Positions 39,376 through 49,502 of a DNA stretch of 57,446 nucleotides are shown piece after piece. The stretch's first letter is position 1; the number at the start of each line of letters is the position of its first letter. The DNA is taken from assembly GCF_900112495.1 (NCBI RefSeq), contig NZ_FOMA01000013.1, positions 1-57,446 on the forward strand. The letters run 5' to 3'. The notes beneath the pieces are model-generated. The model saw nothing but the letters and a program-made list of their open reading frames with translations, ran no database searches and was not told the origin of the DNA. A program made the translations under genes and the position numbers. Source of the stretch: Bacillus sp. OV322 (GTDB lineage: Bacteria; Bacillota; Bacilli; Bacillales; DSM-1321).

Positions 39376-40113
39376 ATGGAACTAGGAACTTTACGCCAGA
39401 TATTGCTTATTACCGATGGATGTTCGAACCAGGGACAAGACCCCGCTGCTATGGCTGCCCTTGCACGCGAGCAGGGGATTACTGTAAATGTCATAGGAGT
39501 CATGGAGAACGATACGATTAATGAGCAGGGCTTGCAGGAAATAGAAGCTATAGCTTCTTCCGGAGGCGGGGTCAGTCAAATCGTCTATGCACAGCAGCTT
39601 TCCCAAACTGTGCAGATGGTGACCAGAAAGGCAATGACTCAAACCATTCAGGGAGTAGTAAATAAAGAACTTCAGCAAATCTTAGGGAAGTCGAGCACGA
39701 TGGAGGACCTTTCTCCGGACAAGCGCGGCGAAGTGATGGAAGTAGTCGATGAGTTAGGAGAAACGAGCAAGCTGGATGTGCTGATTCTTGTCGATACTAG
39801 TGCCAGTATGAAGCACAAGCTTCCGACCGTAAAGGATGCTCTTCTGGATCTATCCCTCAGCATGAATGCCCGTATGGGTGATAATCGGTTTTCGGTTTTC
39901 GTATTTCCCGGGAAAAGGAAAGATGTCGAAAAATTGCTGGATTGGACTCCGAAATTAGAAGTTCTGACTAAAATATTCCCTAAGCTTACAACTGGAGGGA
40001 TAACACCAACAGGACCAGCCATTGCGGAGGCGTTGGATTACTTTAATAAAAAACGTTCATTAAGGGGTTTGTTATCACATGATGATGAACAATACTTTGA
40101 GGAATCAATGTAA
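39376..40113 (+). CDS. yabS: VWA-domain protein YabS
   Basis: 245 residues. A von Willebrand factor A-type fold is evident. LLITDGCSNQGQDP is at the N terminus, and a second segment has the metal-binding DxSxS pattern (LVDTSASMKH) near 137 followed by TGGITPTGPAIAEAL. Its function is not established. It is linked to the kinase gene yabT, whose start lies inside its 3' end (35-base overlap). This suggests a kinase-partner pair. AAGGGAG precedes the ATG. Confidence 0.9.
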   Translation: MELGTLRQILLITDGCSNQGQDPAAMAALAREQGITVNVIGVMENDTINEQGLQEIEAIASSGGGVSQIVYAQQLSQTVQMVTRKAMTQTIQGVVNKELQQILGKSSTMEDLSPDKRGEVMEVVDELGETSKLDVLILVDTSASMKHKLPTVKDALLDLSLSMNARMGDNRFSVFVFPGKRKDVEKLLDWTPKLEVLTKIFPKLTTGGITPTGPAIAEALDYFNKKRSLRGLLSHDDEQYFEESM

Positions 40114-41071
40114 TATACCGCCCGGGAGCATTATCACTGGAAAATGGAATAAAAACCAATACAAAGTGGTAAGGGAGTTGGGGAATGGGGCTAATGGAAT
40201 TGTTTATCTGGCTGAAAACAATAAAACCTTATTTGCTTTAAAGATAAGTGATAACGGTGCATCCATTATTTCAGAGATGAATATTCTCAAAGAGTTTTCC
40301 AAGGCCCAGGGCTCTGCTCTAGGGCCTTCCTTCGTGGAGGCGGATGATTGGGTGAAGAACGGAAAGCCGATTTCTTTTTATGTTATGGAGTATATTAAAG
40401 GGGAGGGATTTCTGGAATTCATTCAAAAGAAAGGCCCGTCATGGACCGGCATTCTCATGCTCCAGCTTCTTGCAAGTTTAGAATCCTTACATAAACAAGG
40501 CTGGGTGTTTGGCGACTTAAAACCAGAAAACCTGATTGTAGCTTCTCCTTCGAGCAAAGTACGCTGTGTGGATGTGGGAGGAACAACAAAACAAGGGAGA
40601 TCGATCAAAGAATTTACCGAATTTTTTGACCGCGGGTATTGGGGGCTGGGGTCGAGGAAAGCAGATCCCAAATATGATTTGTTCGCTGTGGCCATGATTT
40701 TCATCAATTCCGCATATCCTGCACGTTTTTCAAGAAATGGAGAAGGGTATAAACAGCTAAGCGAGGCAATCATGCAAAAAAAAGAATTGCGCCCATTCAA
40801 ACCAATTCTAGAAGATGCTTTGCACGGCAGGTTTTCTGCTGCTTCAGAAATGAGGGACCGCCTGATCGGAATTCTTAGCCAAAGGGAAAAAGCTGCAGGC
40901 ACAGCAATAAAGAAACAAGTGAATGCATCCGGTAAACCGTCTGCATCCTCCAGGACGAAAAGAAAACGGGCAGCTAACAAAAAAGGGAAAGGCGGCTTTG
41001 TTGAAACGTGCCTGCTGGTTGCTGTTGTCTCACTGTTATACGTTCTTTATATTTACGAACAATTCTTATGA
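40079..41071 (+). CDS. yabT: Hanks-type serine/threonine kinase YabT (PrkD)
   Basis: A 330-residue membrane-anchored kinase. In B. subtilis YabT is DNA-activated, appears early in sporulation and phosphorylates RecA, among others. Gly-loop ELGNGANGIVYL is near residue 31 and the ATP lysine ALKIS near 51. The catalytic loop reads GDLKPENL rather than HRDLKPEN, and the DFG site reads DVGG. After the kinase domain come a Lys/Arg-rich DNA-binding stretch (KRKRAANKKGKGG) and a C-terminal membrane helix. The site AAGGGG serves the ATG cluster at 40079-40087. Confidence 0.93.
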   Translation: MMMNNTLRNQCNIPPGSIITGKWNKNQYKVVRELGNGANGIVYLAENNKTLFALKISDNGASIISEMNILKEFSKAQGSALGPSFVEADDWVKNGKPISFYVMEYIKGEGFLEFIQKKGPSWTGILMLQLLASLESLHKQGWVFGDLKPENLIVASPSSKVRCVDVGGTTKQGRSIKEFTEFFDRGYWGLGSRKADPKYDLFAVAMIFINSAYPARFSRNGEGYKQLSEAIMQKKELRPFKPILEDALHGRFSAASEMRDRLIGILSQREKAAGTAIKKQVNASGKPSASSRTKRKRAANKKGKGGFVETCLLVAVVSLLYVLYIYEQFL

Positions 41072-41193
41072 TATAGTTAAAAGATGTTTTCACAGTTAAT
41101 ATTTATTTATTTTGAAACCATTTTGCTTTTTACTCGTATTATAAGGACCAGCTCATATTGAACTATATATGGGGTCTGAAAAGGAAGATCATT

Positions 41194-43161
41194 ATGTTTG
41201 AGAAAAAAATCCTCGGGGCTATCAGCAAGCATCGCCTGATTCCCAAAAAATCGAAACTGCTGGTTGGCATCTCCGGAGGGCCGGATTCATTGGTTCTGCT
41301 TCACTTTTTAAAATCTGTCAGAGAACTGCTGGAAATCGAATTAACGGCAGCTCATATTGACCATATGATTAGAGGTGAAGAATCCTATCAGGATTTTCTC
41401 TTTGTTAAGAAAATATGCCAAGCATGGAACATTCCGTTTGAGGGTAAAAGGATCAATGTTCCCGTGCGTATGCAAAAAACTGGAGAAAGCACTGAATTGG
41501 CAGCAAGAACTGTACGGTATGCTTTTTTTGATGAAGTGATTAGAAGGAAAGAACTGGACCTTTTGGTTCTAGGCCATCACGCCGATGACCAGATTGAAAC
41601 CATGCTGATGAGAATGGCTAGGGGAGCAACAGGCAAGGCCAGGGGAGGCATACCTGTCATAAGAGCTTTTGGAAAAGCAAAGCTTGTCAGGCCATTCCTT
41701 GCAGTTTCTAAGGATGAAATTATGCAATATGCAAGAAGTCATGGGCTCGAGCCAAGAGTGGATCCGAGCAACGAACAGGACATTTATACAAGAAATCGTT
41801 TCAGACACTCGATGCTGCCCTTTTTGAAAAGAGAAAACCCAAAAGTCCATGAGCACTTCCAGCGGCTCAGTGAAGAAATTTATGATGATGAACAGTTTCT
41901 TCTGGATATGGCCAGGGATAAATTAGGCACGATAATGCTGGAACAAAATCAGGACTTTTCATCAGTTGATATAAGGCAGTTCTCCACAGTGCCTAAACCT
42001 TTACAAAGAAGGATGATTCAACTAATATTAAACTATCTTTATATAGAGAGACCTTCATCGCTTTCAGCATTACATATTGACCAGCTTTTCGCTTTATTTT
42101 CAAATCCTCACCCATCCGCTGAATTGCATCTTCCGGAAGGGCTGATTGCGGAAAAATCCTATGGCACTTGCTTTTTTCGTTTTTTTTCAAATCAGGCTCC
42201 TGAATATTCCGTTGTTCTGGAAATTCCCGGTGATACTTTTCTTCCGAATGGATATAAAATTAAAGCGCAATATATAGAAGAAGAAATTCCGAAAACGATT
42301 GGAAACCATTCTTTTATCTTCGAATCCGATAAGCTGCGCCTTCCTCTTATTGCCAGGACAAGAAGCAATGGAGACAGGATGGCAGTCAAGGGATCAGGAG
42401 GCACAAAAAAGCTGAAGGATATTTTCATTAACGAAAAGATTCCGATGTCACAACGTAATGCGTGGCCGGTCGTAACAGATCAAGCGGGGGAAATTATCTG
42501 GCTGCCTGGACTTAAAAAGTCGAACAGGGAGTTTGATGGTGCAACTGATGAAATGTCTTTAATTTATTTAGAATATACAAAGCATAGATCTTCTGGGGGG
42601 CAAACAATCACAATGACGATGCAAAATGACATTGAAAAAGTGCTAATTACTGAGGAAGAAATCCAAGGGAAAATCAGAGAGTTAGCGGCACAGCTAGAAA
42701 AGGAATATAGCGAAAGCTTTCCGCTTGCCATTGGTGTTTTAAAAGGAGCCATGCCTTTTATGGCAGACTTGTTAAAGCGGATTGATGCACATTTGGAAAT
42801 GGATTTCATGGATGTTTCGAGCTATGGGAATTCAACGGTTTCTTCAGGGGAAGTCAAAATCATAAAAGATTTGGACACTTCTGTTGAAGGAAGAGATATC
42901 CTTATTATCGAGGATATTATCGATAGCGGTTTAACGCTCAGCTATCTGGTGGAATTATTCCGTTACAGAAAAGCAAAAACCATTAAAATCGTTACTCTTC
43001 TGGATAAGCCTACAGGACGAAAAGCTGATCTGAAGCCGGATTATACAGGATTTATCGTTCCGGATGAATTTGTTGTCGGCTACGGTCTTGATTACGCAGA
43101 AAGATATCGCAACCTACCGTATATCGGGGTGCTGAAGCCTGAAATATACGAAAATAAGTAA
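41194..43161 (+). CDS. tilS-hprT: Fused TilS-HprT: tRNA-Ile lysidine synthase and hypoxanthine phosphoribosyltransferase
   Basis: One continuous frame of 655 residues. Residues 1-470 are TilS, which makes lysidine in the CAU anticodon of tRNA-Ile. It has the PP-loop VGISGGPDS near 25, [12 protein letters not shown] near 128, and a substrate-binding C-terminal domain ending near WLPGLKKS. From Met 474 (42613) the protein is a complete HprT with the PRPP motif [13 protein letters not shown], which salvages hypoxanthine and guanine. B. subtilis has two genes; Listeria has a fusion. The join is a G6 tract (42595-42600), and one base fewer would end TilS in an ATGA overlap with the HprT start. Start at 41194 after AAAGGAAG. 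Confidence 0.9.
   Translation: MFEKKILGAISKHRLIPKKSKLLVGISGGPDSLVLLHFLKSVRELLEIELTAAHIDHMIRGEESYQDFLFVKKICQAWNIPFEGKRINVPVRMQKTGESTELAARTVRYAFFDEVIRRKELDLLVLGHHADDQIETMLMRMARGATGKARGGIPVIRAFGKAKLVRPFLAVSKDEIMQYARSHGLEPRVDPSNEQDIYTRNRFRHSMLPFLKRENPKVHEHFQRLSEEIYDDEQFLLDMARDKLGTIMLEQNQDFSSVDIRQFSTVPKPLQRRMIQLILNYLYIERPSSLSALHIDQLFALFSNPHPSAELHLPEGLIAEKSYGTCFFRFFSNQAPEYSVVLEIPGDTFLPNGYKIKAQYIEEEIPKTIGNHSFIFESDKLRLPLIARTRSNGDRMAVKGSGGTKKLKDIFINEKIPMSQRNAWPVVTDQAGEIIWLPGLKKSNREFDGATDEMSLIYLEYTKHRSSGGQTITMTMQNDIEKVLITEEEIQGKIRELAAQLEKEYSESFPLAIGVLKGAMPFMADLLKRIDAHLEMDFMDVSSYGNSTVSSGEVKIIKDLDTSVEGRDILIIEDIIDSGLTLSYLVELFRYRKAKTIKIVTLLDKPTGRKADLKPDYTGFIVPDEFVVGYGLDYAERYRNLPYIGVLKPEIYENK
42595..42600 (+). 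other. G6 tract at the TilS-HprT junction
   Basis: TCT followed by six G, then CAAACAATCACAATGACG. With six G the frame is open through both domains. With five G, TilS would end at TGA 42614-42616, which overlaps the HprT ATG at 42613. With seven G it would end at another TGA shortly after. The tract may also act as the ribosome binding site for an internal start at 42613 or 42619. Confidence 0.7.
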
Positions 43162-43216
43162 TGCATGCCTTTGGCTGTGCTGCAATTTGGCTGAATAAAA
43201 CAGCAGTGTAAATTAA

Positions 43217-43246
43217 TTGTAATACATTTGTTTAATATGATAGTAT
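43217..43246 (+). promoter_or_regulatory. Possible SigA promoter of ftsH
   Basis: TTGTAA (43217-43222), an 18-base spacer, then TAGTAT (43241-43246), about 40 bases before ftsH. Confidence 0.5.
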
Positions 43247-43283
43247 TTACTATAGTTTGTTTACCTGTGGGAGGAGGCAAGGG

Positions 43284-45338
43284 ATGAATCGGATCTTCCG
43301 TAACACCATATTTTATTTACTTATCTTTTTGGTCATTATTGGTATTGTAAGCATTTTTAATAATAACAATGAGCCGAATAAGAATATAACCCAAAATCAA
43401 TTTTTTGAGTACTTGGACAGTGGAAAGGTTAAATCATTTTCCATGCAGCCCGAACGGTATGTATACCAGGTTAAAGGGCAGCTGGACGGATATGATAAAA
43501 ACACCTACTTCCAAACGTATGTAACAGACAGCGAGAACAATCAGGCGCGCATTGAAGCGGCTGAAAAGAAAAGCGATGTAAAGGTTGAGGTCCTGCCGGC
43601 AAAGGAAACCAGCGGCTGGGTTACCTTCTTTACTTCCATCATCCCGTTTGTCATTATCTTCATCCTGTTCTTCTTCTTGCTTAATCAGGCTCAGGGCGGC
43701 GGAGGCCGTGTCATGAACTTTGGGAAAAGCAAAGCGAAGCTGTACAACGATGATAAAAAGAAAGTTCGCTTTAATGACGTTGCAGGAGCTGACGAAGAAA
43801 AACAGGAACTTGTCGAAGTTGTCGAATTCCTGAAAGATCCCCGTAAATTTGCAGAGCTTGGGGCCCGCATTCCTAAAGGGGTACTTTTAGTAGGACCTCC
43901 AGGAACCGGTAAAACCTTGCTTGCGAGAGCGGTTGCTGGTGAAGCAGGAGTGCCTTTCTTCTCAATAAGCGGTTCTGATTTCGTGGAAATGTTTGTTGGT
44001 GTCGGTGCATCCCGTGTACGTGATTTATTTGAAAACGCTAAAAAGAATTCTCCATGTATCATTTTCATTGATGAAATTGATGCAGTCGGACGCCAGCGCG
44101 GAGCCGGTTTAGGCGGAGGGCACGATGAGCGCGAGCAGACACTGAATCAGCTCCTTGTCGAAATGGACGGCTTTGGCGGCAATGAAGGCATTATCATCAT
44201 TGCAGCGACAAACCGTGCAGACATCCTGGATCCTGCATTGCTGCGTCCTGGCCGTTTTGACCGCCAGATCACAGTCGGCCGCCCGGATGTAAAAGGACGG
44301 GAAGCGGTACTTAAGGTGCATGCCCGCAATAAGCCATTACAGGAAAACGTTGATTTGAAGGCAATTGCCCAGAGGACTCCAGGTTTCTCCGGTGCAGATC
44401 TTGAAAACCTTCTTAATGAAGCTGCTTTGGTTGCAGCGCGCCAGAACAAAAAGAAAATTGACATGTCCGACCTTGATGAAGCCTCTGACCGGGTTATTGC
44501 CGGTCCAGCCAAGAAAAGCAGGGTCATTTCCAAGAAAGAAAGAAATATCGTGGCCTTCCATGAAGCTGGACATACAATCATCGGGCTAGTCCTGGATGAT
44601 GCTGAAATTGTCCATAAGGTTACGATTGTTCCACGCGGCCAGGCTGGCGGATATGCGGTTATGCTTCCTAAGGAAGACCGCTTCTTCATGACTAAGCCTG
44701 AATTGCTGGATAAAATCACAGGTCTTCTCGGAGGCCGTGTTGCCGAAGAGGTTGTATTCGGCGAAGTAAGTACAGGGGCCCATAATGACTTTCAGCGTGC
44801 GACTGGCATTGCGAGGAGCATGGTGACTGAGTATGGAATGAGCGATAAGCTTGGACCTCTTCAGTTTGGCCAGTCACAGGGACAGGTTTTCCTTGGGCGT
44901 GACTTTAATAATGAACAGAATTACTCTGATGCCATTGCTTATGAGATTGATCTTGAGATTCAGCGGATCATCAAAGAATCCTATAGCCGTGCCAAGCAGA
45001 TTATCACAGATAAGCGCGATAAACTGGATATTATTGCTAAGACATTGCTTGATATCGAAACATTAGATGCAGAGCAAATCAAGCATTTATATGATCATGG
45101 CACGCTGCCTAAACGGGATTACAGCTCACTTAATGGAAACATTGATGATGATGTAAAGGTTACAATCAACCCGAAAAAAGAAGAAAAAGAAGCTCTTCTT
45201 AAACCTTTGGATAAACGGACAAATGGCGATATAGATGAAGTGACGGATGATAAAATCCCAACTCCGCCAATTGAAGAAGGACATCCTCAGGATAAACCAT
45301 TCTCATTCCCGAATGAGGATGATGAAAAGAAACTTTAA
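43284..45338 (+). CDS. ftsH: ATP-dependent zinc metalloprotease FtsH
   Basis: A membrane-bound hexameric AAA+ protease that degrades membrane and regulatory proteins. It influences sporulation and stress response, for example by degrading Spo0E. 684 residues. Two membrane helices (about 8-24 and 112-133) flank an external domain. The AAA+ module has Walker A GPPGTGKT at 204-211, Walker [12 protein letters not shown] and the SRH region. The protease domain has the zinc motif HEAGH. The ATG at 43284 after GGGAGGAGG gives [13 protein letters not shown], as in relatives. The acidic tail is variable. Gene order hprT-ftsH-coaX is standard. Confidence 0.98.
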   Translation: MNRIFRNTIFYLLIFLVIIGIVSIFNNNNEPNKNITQNQFFEYLDSGKVKSFSMQPERYVYQVKGQLDGYDKNTYFQTYVTDSENNQARIEAAEKKSDVKVEVLPAKETSGWVTFFTSIIPFVIIFILFFFLLNQAQGGGGRVMNFGKSKAKLYNDDKKKVRFNDVAGADEEKQELVEVVEFLKDPRKFAELGARIPKGVLLVGPPGTGKTLLARAVAGEAGVPFFSISGSDFVEMFVGVGASRVRDLFENAKKNSPCIIFIDEIDAVGRQRGAGLGGGHDEREQTLNQLLVEMDGFGGNEGIIIIAATNRADILDPALLRPGRFDRQITVGRPDVKGREAVLKVHARNKPLQENVDLKAIAQRTPGFSGADLENLLNEAALVAARQNKKKIDMSDLDEASDRVIAGPAKKSRVISKKERNIVAFHEAGHTIIGLVLDDAEIVHKVTIVPRGQAGGYAVMLPKEDRFFMTKPELLDKITGLLGGRVAEEVVFGEVSTGAHNDFQRATGIARSMVTEYGMSDKLGPLQFGQSQGQVFLGRDFNNEQNYSDAIAYEIDLEIQRIIKESYSRAKQIITDKRDKLDIIAKTLLDIETLDAEQIKHLYDHGTLPKRDYSSLNGNIDDDVKVTINPKKEEKEALLKPLDKRTNGDIDEVTDDKIPTPPIEEGHPQDKPFSFPNEDDEKKL

Positions 45339-45345
45339 TTTTTCA

Positions 45346-45386
45346 AGAAAAGGTATTTCCTTCAGAGGAAATACCTTTTCTCTATT
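45346..45386 (+). terminator. Terminator of ftsH
   Basis: A perfect 15-bp stem (45346-45360 with 45367-45381), followed by a pyrimidine-rich CTATTT rather than a long T-run. Confidence 0.8.
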
Positions 45387-45492
45387 TAGGGGAAACTGAG
45401 TTACAGGGATCTATCAGTAAGGTGGACTAATAGCGCAGCTAAAGACTCTATGGTATGATGTTGGAGAATAATTTTCCGGAGTGATGATAACG

Positions 45493-46275
45493 ATGATTTT
45501 TGTACTGGATGTCGGAAATACCAATACGGTCTTGGGTGTCTATGATGACGAAACATTAAAACATCATTGGCGCATCGAAACCAATCGCCATAAAACTGAA
45601 GATGAATATGGAATGATCATTAAGTCCCTTTTGGAACATGAGGAGTTATCTTTTGAGGAATTTGACGGAATTATTATATCTTCTGTCGTGCCTCCGATCA
45701 TGTTTGCCCTGGAAAGAATGTGTAAAAAGTATTTCCGGATTAAACCTATAGTAGTGGGTCCTGGGATGAAGACAGGTTTAGATATAAAGTATGAAAACCC
45801 GCGTGAGGTAGGAGCAGACCGTATCGTTAATGCGGTGGCAGGAATTCAGGAGTATGGCAGCCCGCTGATTATCGTGGATTTTGGAACAGCTACAACTTAT
45901 TGTTATATTAACGAAGAAAAACAATATATGGGCGGTGCCATAGCACCTGGAATCGGTATTTCAACGGAAGCACTTTATTCAAAGGCTGCTAAGCTTCCGA
46001 GAATTGAAATTGCAAGACCAGACGATATTATCGGCAAAAATACAGTTTCTGCCATGCAGGCCGGCATACTGTTTGGATATGTAGGACAAGTTGAAGGCAT
46101 TGTAGCACGAATCAAAGAGCAAAGCCCAAATTCCCCGACAGTTATTGCGACCGGCGGGCTTGCAGGACTTATTGCCTCTGAATCAGATGTTATAGATATC
46201 GTCGATCCATTTTTGACGCTAAAAGGACTTCAGCTTATTTATAAAAGAAACAGAGATCATTTTAAACAGCAATAA
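45493..46275 (+). CDS. coaX: Type III pantothenate kinase
   Basis: First step of coenzyme A synthesis, phosphorylating pantothenate. An ASKHA-fold enzyme with the phosphate motif [13 protein letters not shown] at residues 3-15, the conserved [12 protein letters not shown] near 100, and [10 protein letters not shown] near 125. 260 residues from the ATG at 45493, which is ten bases after GGAG. The frame extends to 45481, but those codons overlap the binding site. hslO follows at 19 bases. Confidence 0.95.
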   Translation: MIFVLDVGNTNTVLGVYDDETLKHHWRIETNRHKTEDEYGMIIKSLLEHEELSFEEFDGIIISSVVPPIMFALERMCKKYFRIKPIVVGPGMKTGLDIKYENPREVGADRIVNAVAGIQEYGSPLIIVDFGTATTYCYINEEKQYMGGAIAPGIGISTEALYSKAAKLPRIEIARPDDIIGKNTVSAMQAGILFGYVGQVEGIVARIKEQSPNSPTVIATGGLAGLIASESDVIDIVDPFLTLKGLQLIYKRNRDHFKQQ

Positions 46276-46294
46276 ACGAAGGAGGCAATTAAAT

Positions 46295-47173
46295 ATGGGT
46301 GATTACTTAGTTAAGGCGTTGGGATTTAACGGCCAGATCCGCGCTTATGCAGCTTCAACAACAGAAACGATTGGGGAAGCGCAAAGGCGCCATTATACTT
46401 GGCCTACAGCTTCAGCTGCACTTGGACGCGCCATGACAGCGACTGTCATGATGGGAGCCATGTTAAAAGGCGAGGAAAAACTGACTGTAAAAATTGAAGG
46501 CGGAGGCCCTATAGGAGCCATTCTCGTTGACAGCAATGCCGATGGGGAAGTGAGAGGATATGTGACACATCCTCAGACGCATTTCGACTTAAATGAAAAA
46601 GGAAAGCTGGATGTAAGAAGAGCTGTTGGTACAGATGGCTTATTGACTGTAGTAAAAGATATTGGCCTGAGAGACCATTTTACAGGACAGGTTCCGCTGG
46701 TATCAGGAGAGCTTGGAGAGGACTTTACCTACTATCTATTGAATTCAGAGCAGGTTCCCTCTTCTGTAGGGGTAGGAGTTCTGGTGAATCCGGACAACAG
46801 CATTTTAGCATCAGGCGGTTTTATCATTCAATTGATGCCGGGAGCAGAGGAAGAGACCATTTCCCGAATTGAAGAAAGCCTGAACAACATTCCGCCTATT
46901 TCAAAATTGATACAGCAAGGTCTTTCACCTGAACAGATTCTCGAAAAAATTCTTGGTGCAGATAACTTAAAAATCCTTGAAACCATGCCAGTTCAATTTG
47001 TGTGCCAATGCTCAAGGGAGCGGATTTCAAATGCGCTGGTCAGCCTGGGTGCAGAAGAGATTCGGGATATCATCAATACAGACGGCCAAGCCGAGGCGCA
47101 ATGCCATTTTTGCAATGAAAAATATCATTTTTCTAAAGAAGAATTAGAAGAACTAGCAGAACAGGTCAAATAA
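46295..47173 (+). CDS. hslO: Redox-regulated chaperone Hsp33
   Basis: A holding chaperone activated by oxidation that protects unfolding proteins under oxidative heat stress. 292 residues. The N-terminal substrate-binding domain starts [16 protein letters not shown]. The C-terminal redox switch carries four zinc-binding cysteines as CQC near 237 and CHFC near 270. A GAAGGAGG site precedes the ATG. It lies in the coaX-hslO-yacD group. Confidence 0.97.
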   Translation: MGDYLVKALGFNGQIRAYAASTTETIGEAQRRHYTWPTASAALGRAMTATVMMGAMLKGEEKLTVKIEGGGPIGAILVDSNADGEVRGYVTHPQTHFDLNEKGKLDVRRAVGTDGLLTVVKDIGLRDHFTGQVPLVSGELGEDFTYYLLNSEQVPSSVGVGVLVNPDNSILASGGFIIQLMPGAEEETISRIEESLNNIPPISKLIQQGLSPEQILEKILGADNLKILETMPVQFVCQCSRERISNALVSLGAEEIRDIINTDGQAEAQCHFCNEKYHFSKEELEELAEQVK

Positions 47174-47193
47174 TTCCTGACGGGGGGATAGAG

Positions 47194-48087
47194 TTGTCTC
47201 ATAAACAGCTGTGGTCCATAATTGCCGGGCTTATCTTGTTGAATGTTGTGACAATCCTCGTCTTTGTTATAAAGCCGCTTGACTCTGCCAAAACTGCTGG
47301 TTTTGGCGGAGATGAGGCGGTTGCCAAAGTAGGGGATACCCAGATCTCGCGGGCTGTATGGATGAAAGCGCTTGAGGATCGCTATGGAAAAGAAGTATTA
47401 AGCGATCTTGTGGACGATAAAGTGATCCGGCAGGCTGCTGAGAAATACAAGGTAAAAGTGACGGATAATGATGTCGAAAGAGAATATAAAGTAACGAAAA
47501 CAATGTATGGAGCGTCTGCACAGAACAATAAAAGTGCCAAGCAGTGGAAGCAGCAGATAAAGTCGAATTTACTGCTGGAGGAGCTGCTCACAAGGGATGT
47601 CAAAATTTCTGAAGAAGAAAAAAAGAAGTTTTATGAGGAAAACCAGGAACTATATAAAATACCAACTGCCTATCATCTTTCGCAGATTATCGTGTCTTCT
47701 AAACATCAGGCTAACGTAATACGGAAAGAACTGAAGGGCGGTTCAACTTTTGCTGTATTAGCAATGGAGAAGTCTCTGGATGAATTTACAGCCAATCAGG
47801 GCGGAGATATGGGATTTTTATCAGCGGATAATGAACAGGCTCCCAAAGAATATTTAAAGGCCGCTGCAGCATTAAAGAATAACAGCTGGAGTAAGCCAAT
47901 TAAATTGAAGGATGGCTATGCTGTTATCTATCTCCATGAAAAAATTTCAGGTGAGCAATTCAGCTTCTCTGAATCTAAAAAGCAAATCAGGCGCCAAATA
48001 GCACTAGAACAGCTGAATATGCCGATATCAAGCAAGGTCTTCTGGAATGAGATGAAGGTAGATTGGTATTATGGTAAAAATAAATAA
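47194..48087 (+). CDS. yacD: Membrane-anchored PpiC-type peptidyl-prolyl isomerase-like protein YacD
   Basis: 297 residues. An N-terminal membrane segment (about 5-27, LWSIIAGLILLNVVTILVFVI) has no lipobox cysteine, so it is an uncleaved anchor, unlike the lipoprotein PrsA. A SurA/trigger-like helical region (about 45-150) follows. A parvulin domain (about 160-250) has YHLSQIIVSS, LAMEKSLDE and GGDMGFLS. It is probably an extracytoplasmic folding factor. The client is unknown. The TTG at 47194 has GGGGGG eight bases upstream. Confidence 0.88.
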   Translation: MSHKQLWSIIAGLILLNVVTILVFVIKPLDSAKTAGFGGDEAVAKVGDTQISRAVWMKALEDRYGKEVLSDLVDDKVIRQAAEKYKVKVTDNDVEREYKVTKTMYGASAQNNKSAKQWKQQIKSNLLLEELLTRDVKISEEEKKKFYEENQELYKIPTAYHLSQIIVSSKHQANVIRKELKGGSTFAVLAMEKSLDEFTANQGGDMGFLSADNEQAPKEYLKAAAALKNNSWSKPIKLKDGYAVIYLHEKISGEQFSFSESKKQIRRQIALEQLNMPISSKVFWNEMKVDWYYGKNK

Positions 48088-48169
48088 TGTACGCAGTATA
48101 AAAAGTAAACAAGAGAATAAATTGTTATGAAACTAGCCGCTTCAAAATCATCTGAATAGTTCAAAAATA

Positions 48170-48198
48170 TTGACATTGATATTGGAAGGATGTAAATT
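48170..48198 (+). promoter_or_regulatory. SigA promoter of cysK
   Basis: TTGACA (48170-48175), a 17-base spacer, then TAAATT (48193-48198). I see no S-box or T-box in the short leader. CymR control, known for B. subtilis cysK, would need a site I cannot define. Confidence 0.6.
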
Positions 48199-48242
48199 TT
48201 ATATAAAACCAATAAAAACAGTCGGTATTAGGAGTGGAGAAG

Positions 48243-49166
48243 ATGACAAGAGTTGCAAATTCAATCATTGATTTAATTGGCCAGACACCATTAGTGAAAC
48301 TAAACAGAATGACGGATGAAAACAGTGCAGATGTTTATTTGAAATTGGAATATATGAATCCTGGAAGCAGTGTGAAGGACCGGATTGCACTTTCCATGAT
48401 CGAAGCGGCGGAACAAAGCGGCAAGCTTAAAGAAGGCGATACGATTATTGAGCCTACCAGCGGCAATACCGGCATCGGTTTGGCAATGGTTGCAGCTGCC
48501 AAAGGATACCGGGCGATTTTAGTCATGCCCGAAACAATGAGCCTTGAGCGCCGTAATCTTCTTCGGGCCTACGGTGCTGAGTTAGTGCTGACACCTGGAC
48601 CAGATGGCATGAAGGGAGCAATTGGCAAAGCAAGTGAACTTGCCAGGGAAAACGGATACTTTATGCCTCAGCAATTTGAAAATGCTGCAAATCCGGAGAT
48701 TCATAGAAATACCACAGGAAAAGAGATTGCTGAACAAGCTGGCGGACAGCTGGATGCCTTTATTTCGGCAGTAGGTACAGGCGGAACCATCACTGGTGCC
48801 GGTGAGGTGCTTAGGGAAAAATTCCCGGATATCAAGATTTATGCAGTAGAGCCTACAGATTCACCTGTTTTATCAGGTGGAAAACCAGGACCTCATAAAA
48901 TCCAGGGAATTGGAGCAGGGTTTGTTCCTGATATTTTAAACACCAGCCTATATGATGAAGTTATCACTGTTACTAATGATCAGGCATTTGAATATGCTCG
49001 CAGGGCGGCAAAAGAAGAAGGCATCCTGGGAGGCATTTCTTCTGGGGCAGCCATTTATGCTGCATTGGAAACAGCAAAGAAGCTTGGAAAAGGAAAAAAA
49101 GTCATTGCCATTATTCCGAGCAATGGCGAGCGTTATTTAAGCACACCTCTTTATAATTTCGAATAA
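48243..49166 (+). CDS. cysK: Cysteine synthase (O-acetylserine thiol-lyase)
   Basis: Makes cysteine from O-acetylserine and sulfide. In B. subtilis it also serves as co-regulator of CymR. PLP fold type II, 307 residues. PLP lysine 45 is in [20 protein letters not shown] is near 72, the phosphate cup VGTGGTITG near 178, and GGISSGAA near 263. The ATG at 48243 follows GGAGTGGAG. A GTG at 48234 lies inside that site. Its own promoter and a terminator make it monocistronic. Confidence 0.97.
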   Translation: MTRVANSIIDLIGQTPLVKLNRMTDENSADVYLKLEYMNPGSSVKDRIALSMIEAAEQSGKLKEGDTIIEPTSGNTGIGLAMVAAAKGYRAILVMPETMSLERRNLLRAYGAELVLTPGPDGMKGAIGKASELARENGYFMPQQFENAANPEIHRNTTGKEIAEQAGGQLDAFISAVGTGGTITGAGEVLREKFPDIKIYAVEPTDSPVLSGGKPGPHKIQGIGAGFVPDILNTSLYDEVITVTNDQAFEYARRAAKEEGILGGISSGAAIYAALETAKKLGKGKKVIAIIPSNGERYLSTPLYNFE

Positions 49167-49219
49167 GTAAATTGGGTAATAGCCCGTATGGCTGGGCTAA
49201 TCATTTCCGCATCAACAGC

Positions 49220-49244
49220 AAAGCTCCATTAGGGGCTTTTTTTT
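49220..49244 (+). terminator. Terminator of cysK
   Basis: AAAGCTCC (49220-49227) pairs with GGGGCTTT (49232-49239, one G-T pair), then a T-run. A second smaller hairpin TAGCCC/GGGCTA lies just before it near 49180-49200. Confidence 0.85.
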
Positions 49245-49502
49245 ATTGCTCTGTGAAAGCCTCATTATTTGGCCTCAGGGGGCGGGGAGAGGAAATCAAT
49301 AGACTATATTAACTGTGGCATTGCATTTGGATTTACTTCGCTATACGGCATTTATAGTTTGTGTTCCAGTTCCCGGCACTTGCCCGCCGCTTTTGTTCTT
49401 TAATTTTCAGGTAGAAATGATTACACTTAATGAGAATATAAAAATGTTACTGAGACATGAAATGACTTGGCGGACAGGATGCTTGAAATGGGAGATGAAT
49501 AA
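49245..49502 (+). other. Leader region of the folate operon, no clear promoter
   Basis: About 260 bases before pabB. A promoter must lie here because a terminator closes cysK, but no hexamer pair with proper spacing stands out. The open frame covering 49315-49665 lacks a binding site and overlaps pabB, so I do not call it a gene. No TRAP-type GAG/TAG repeat series is visible. Confidence 0.4.
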
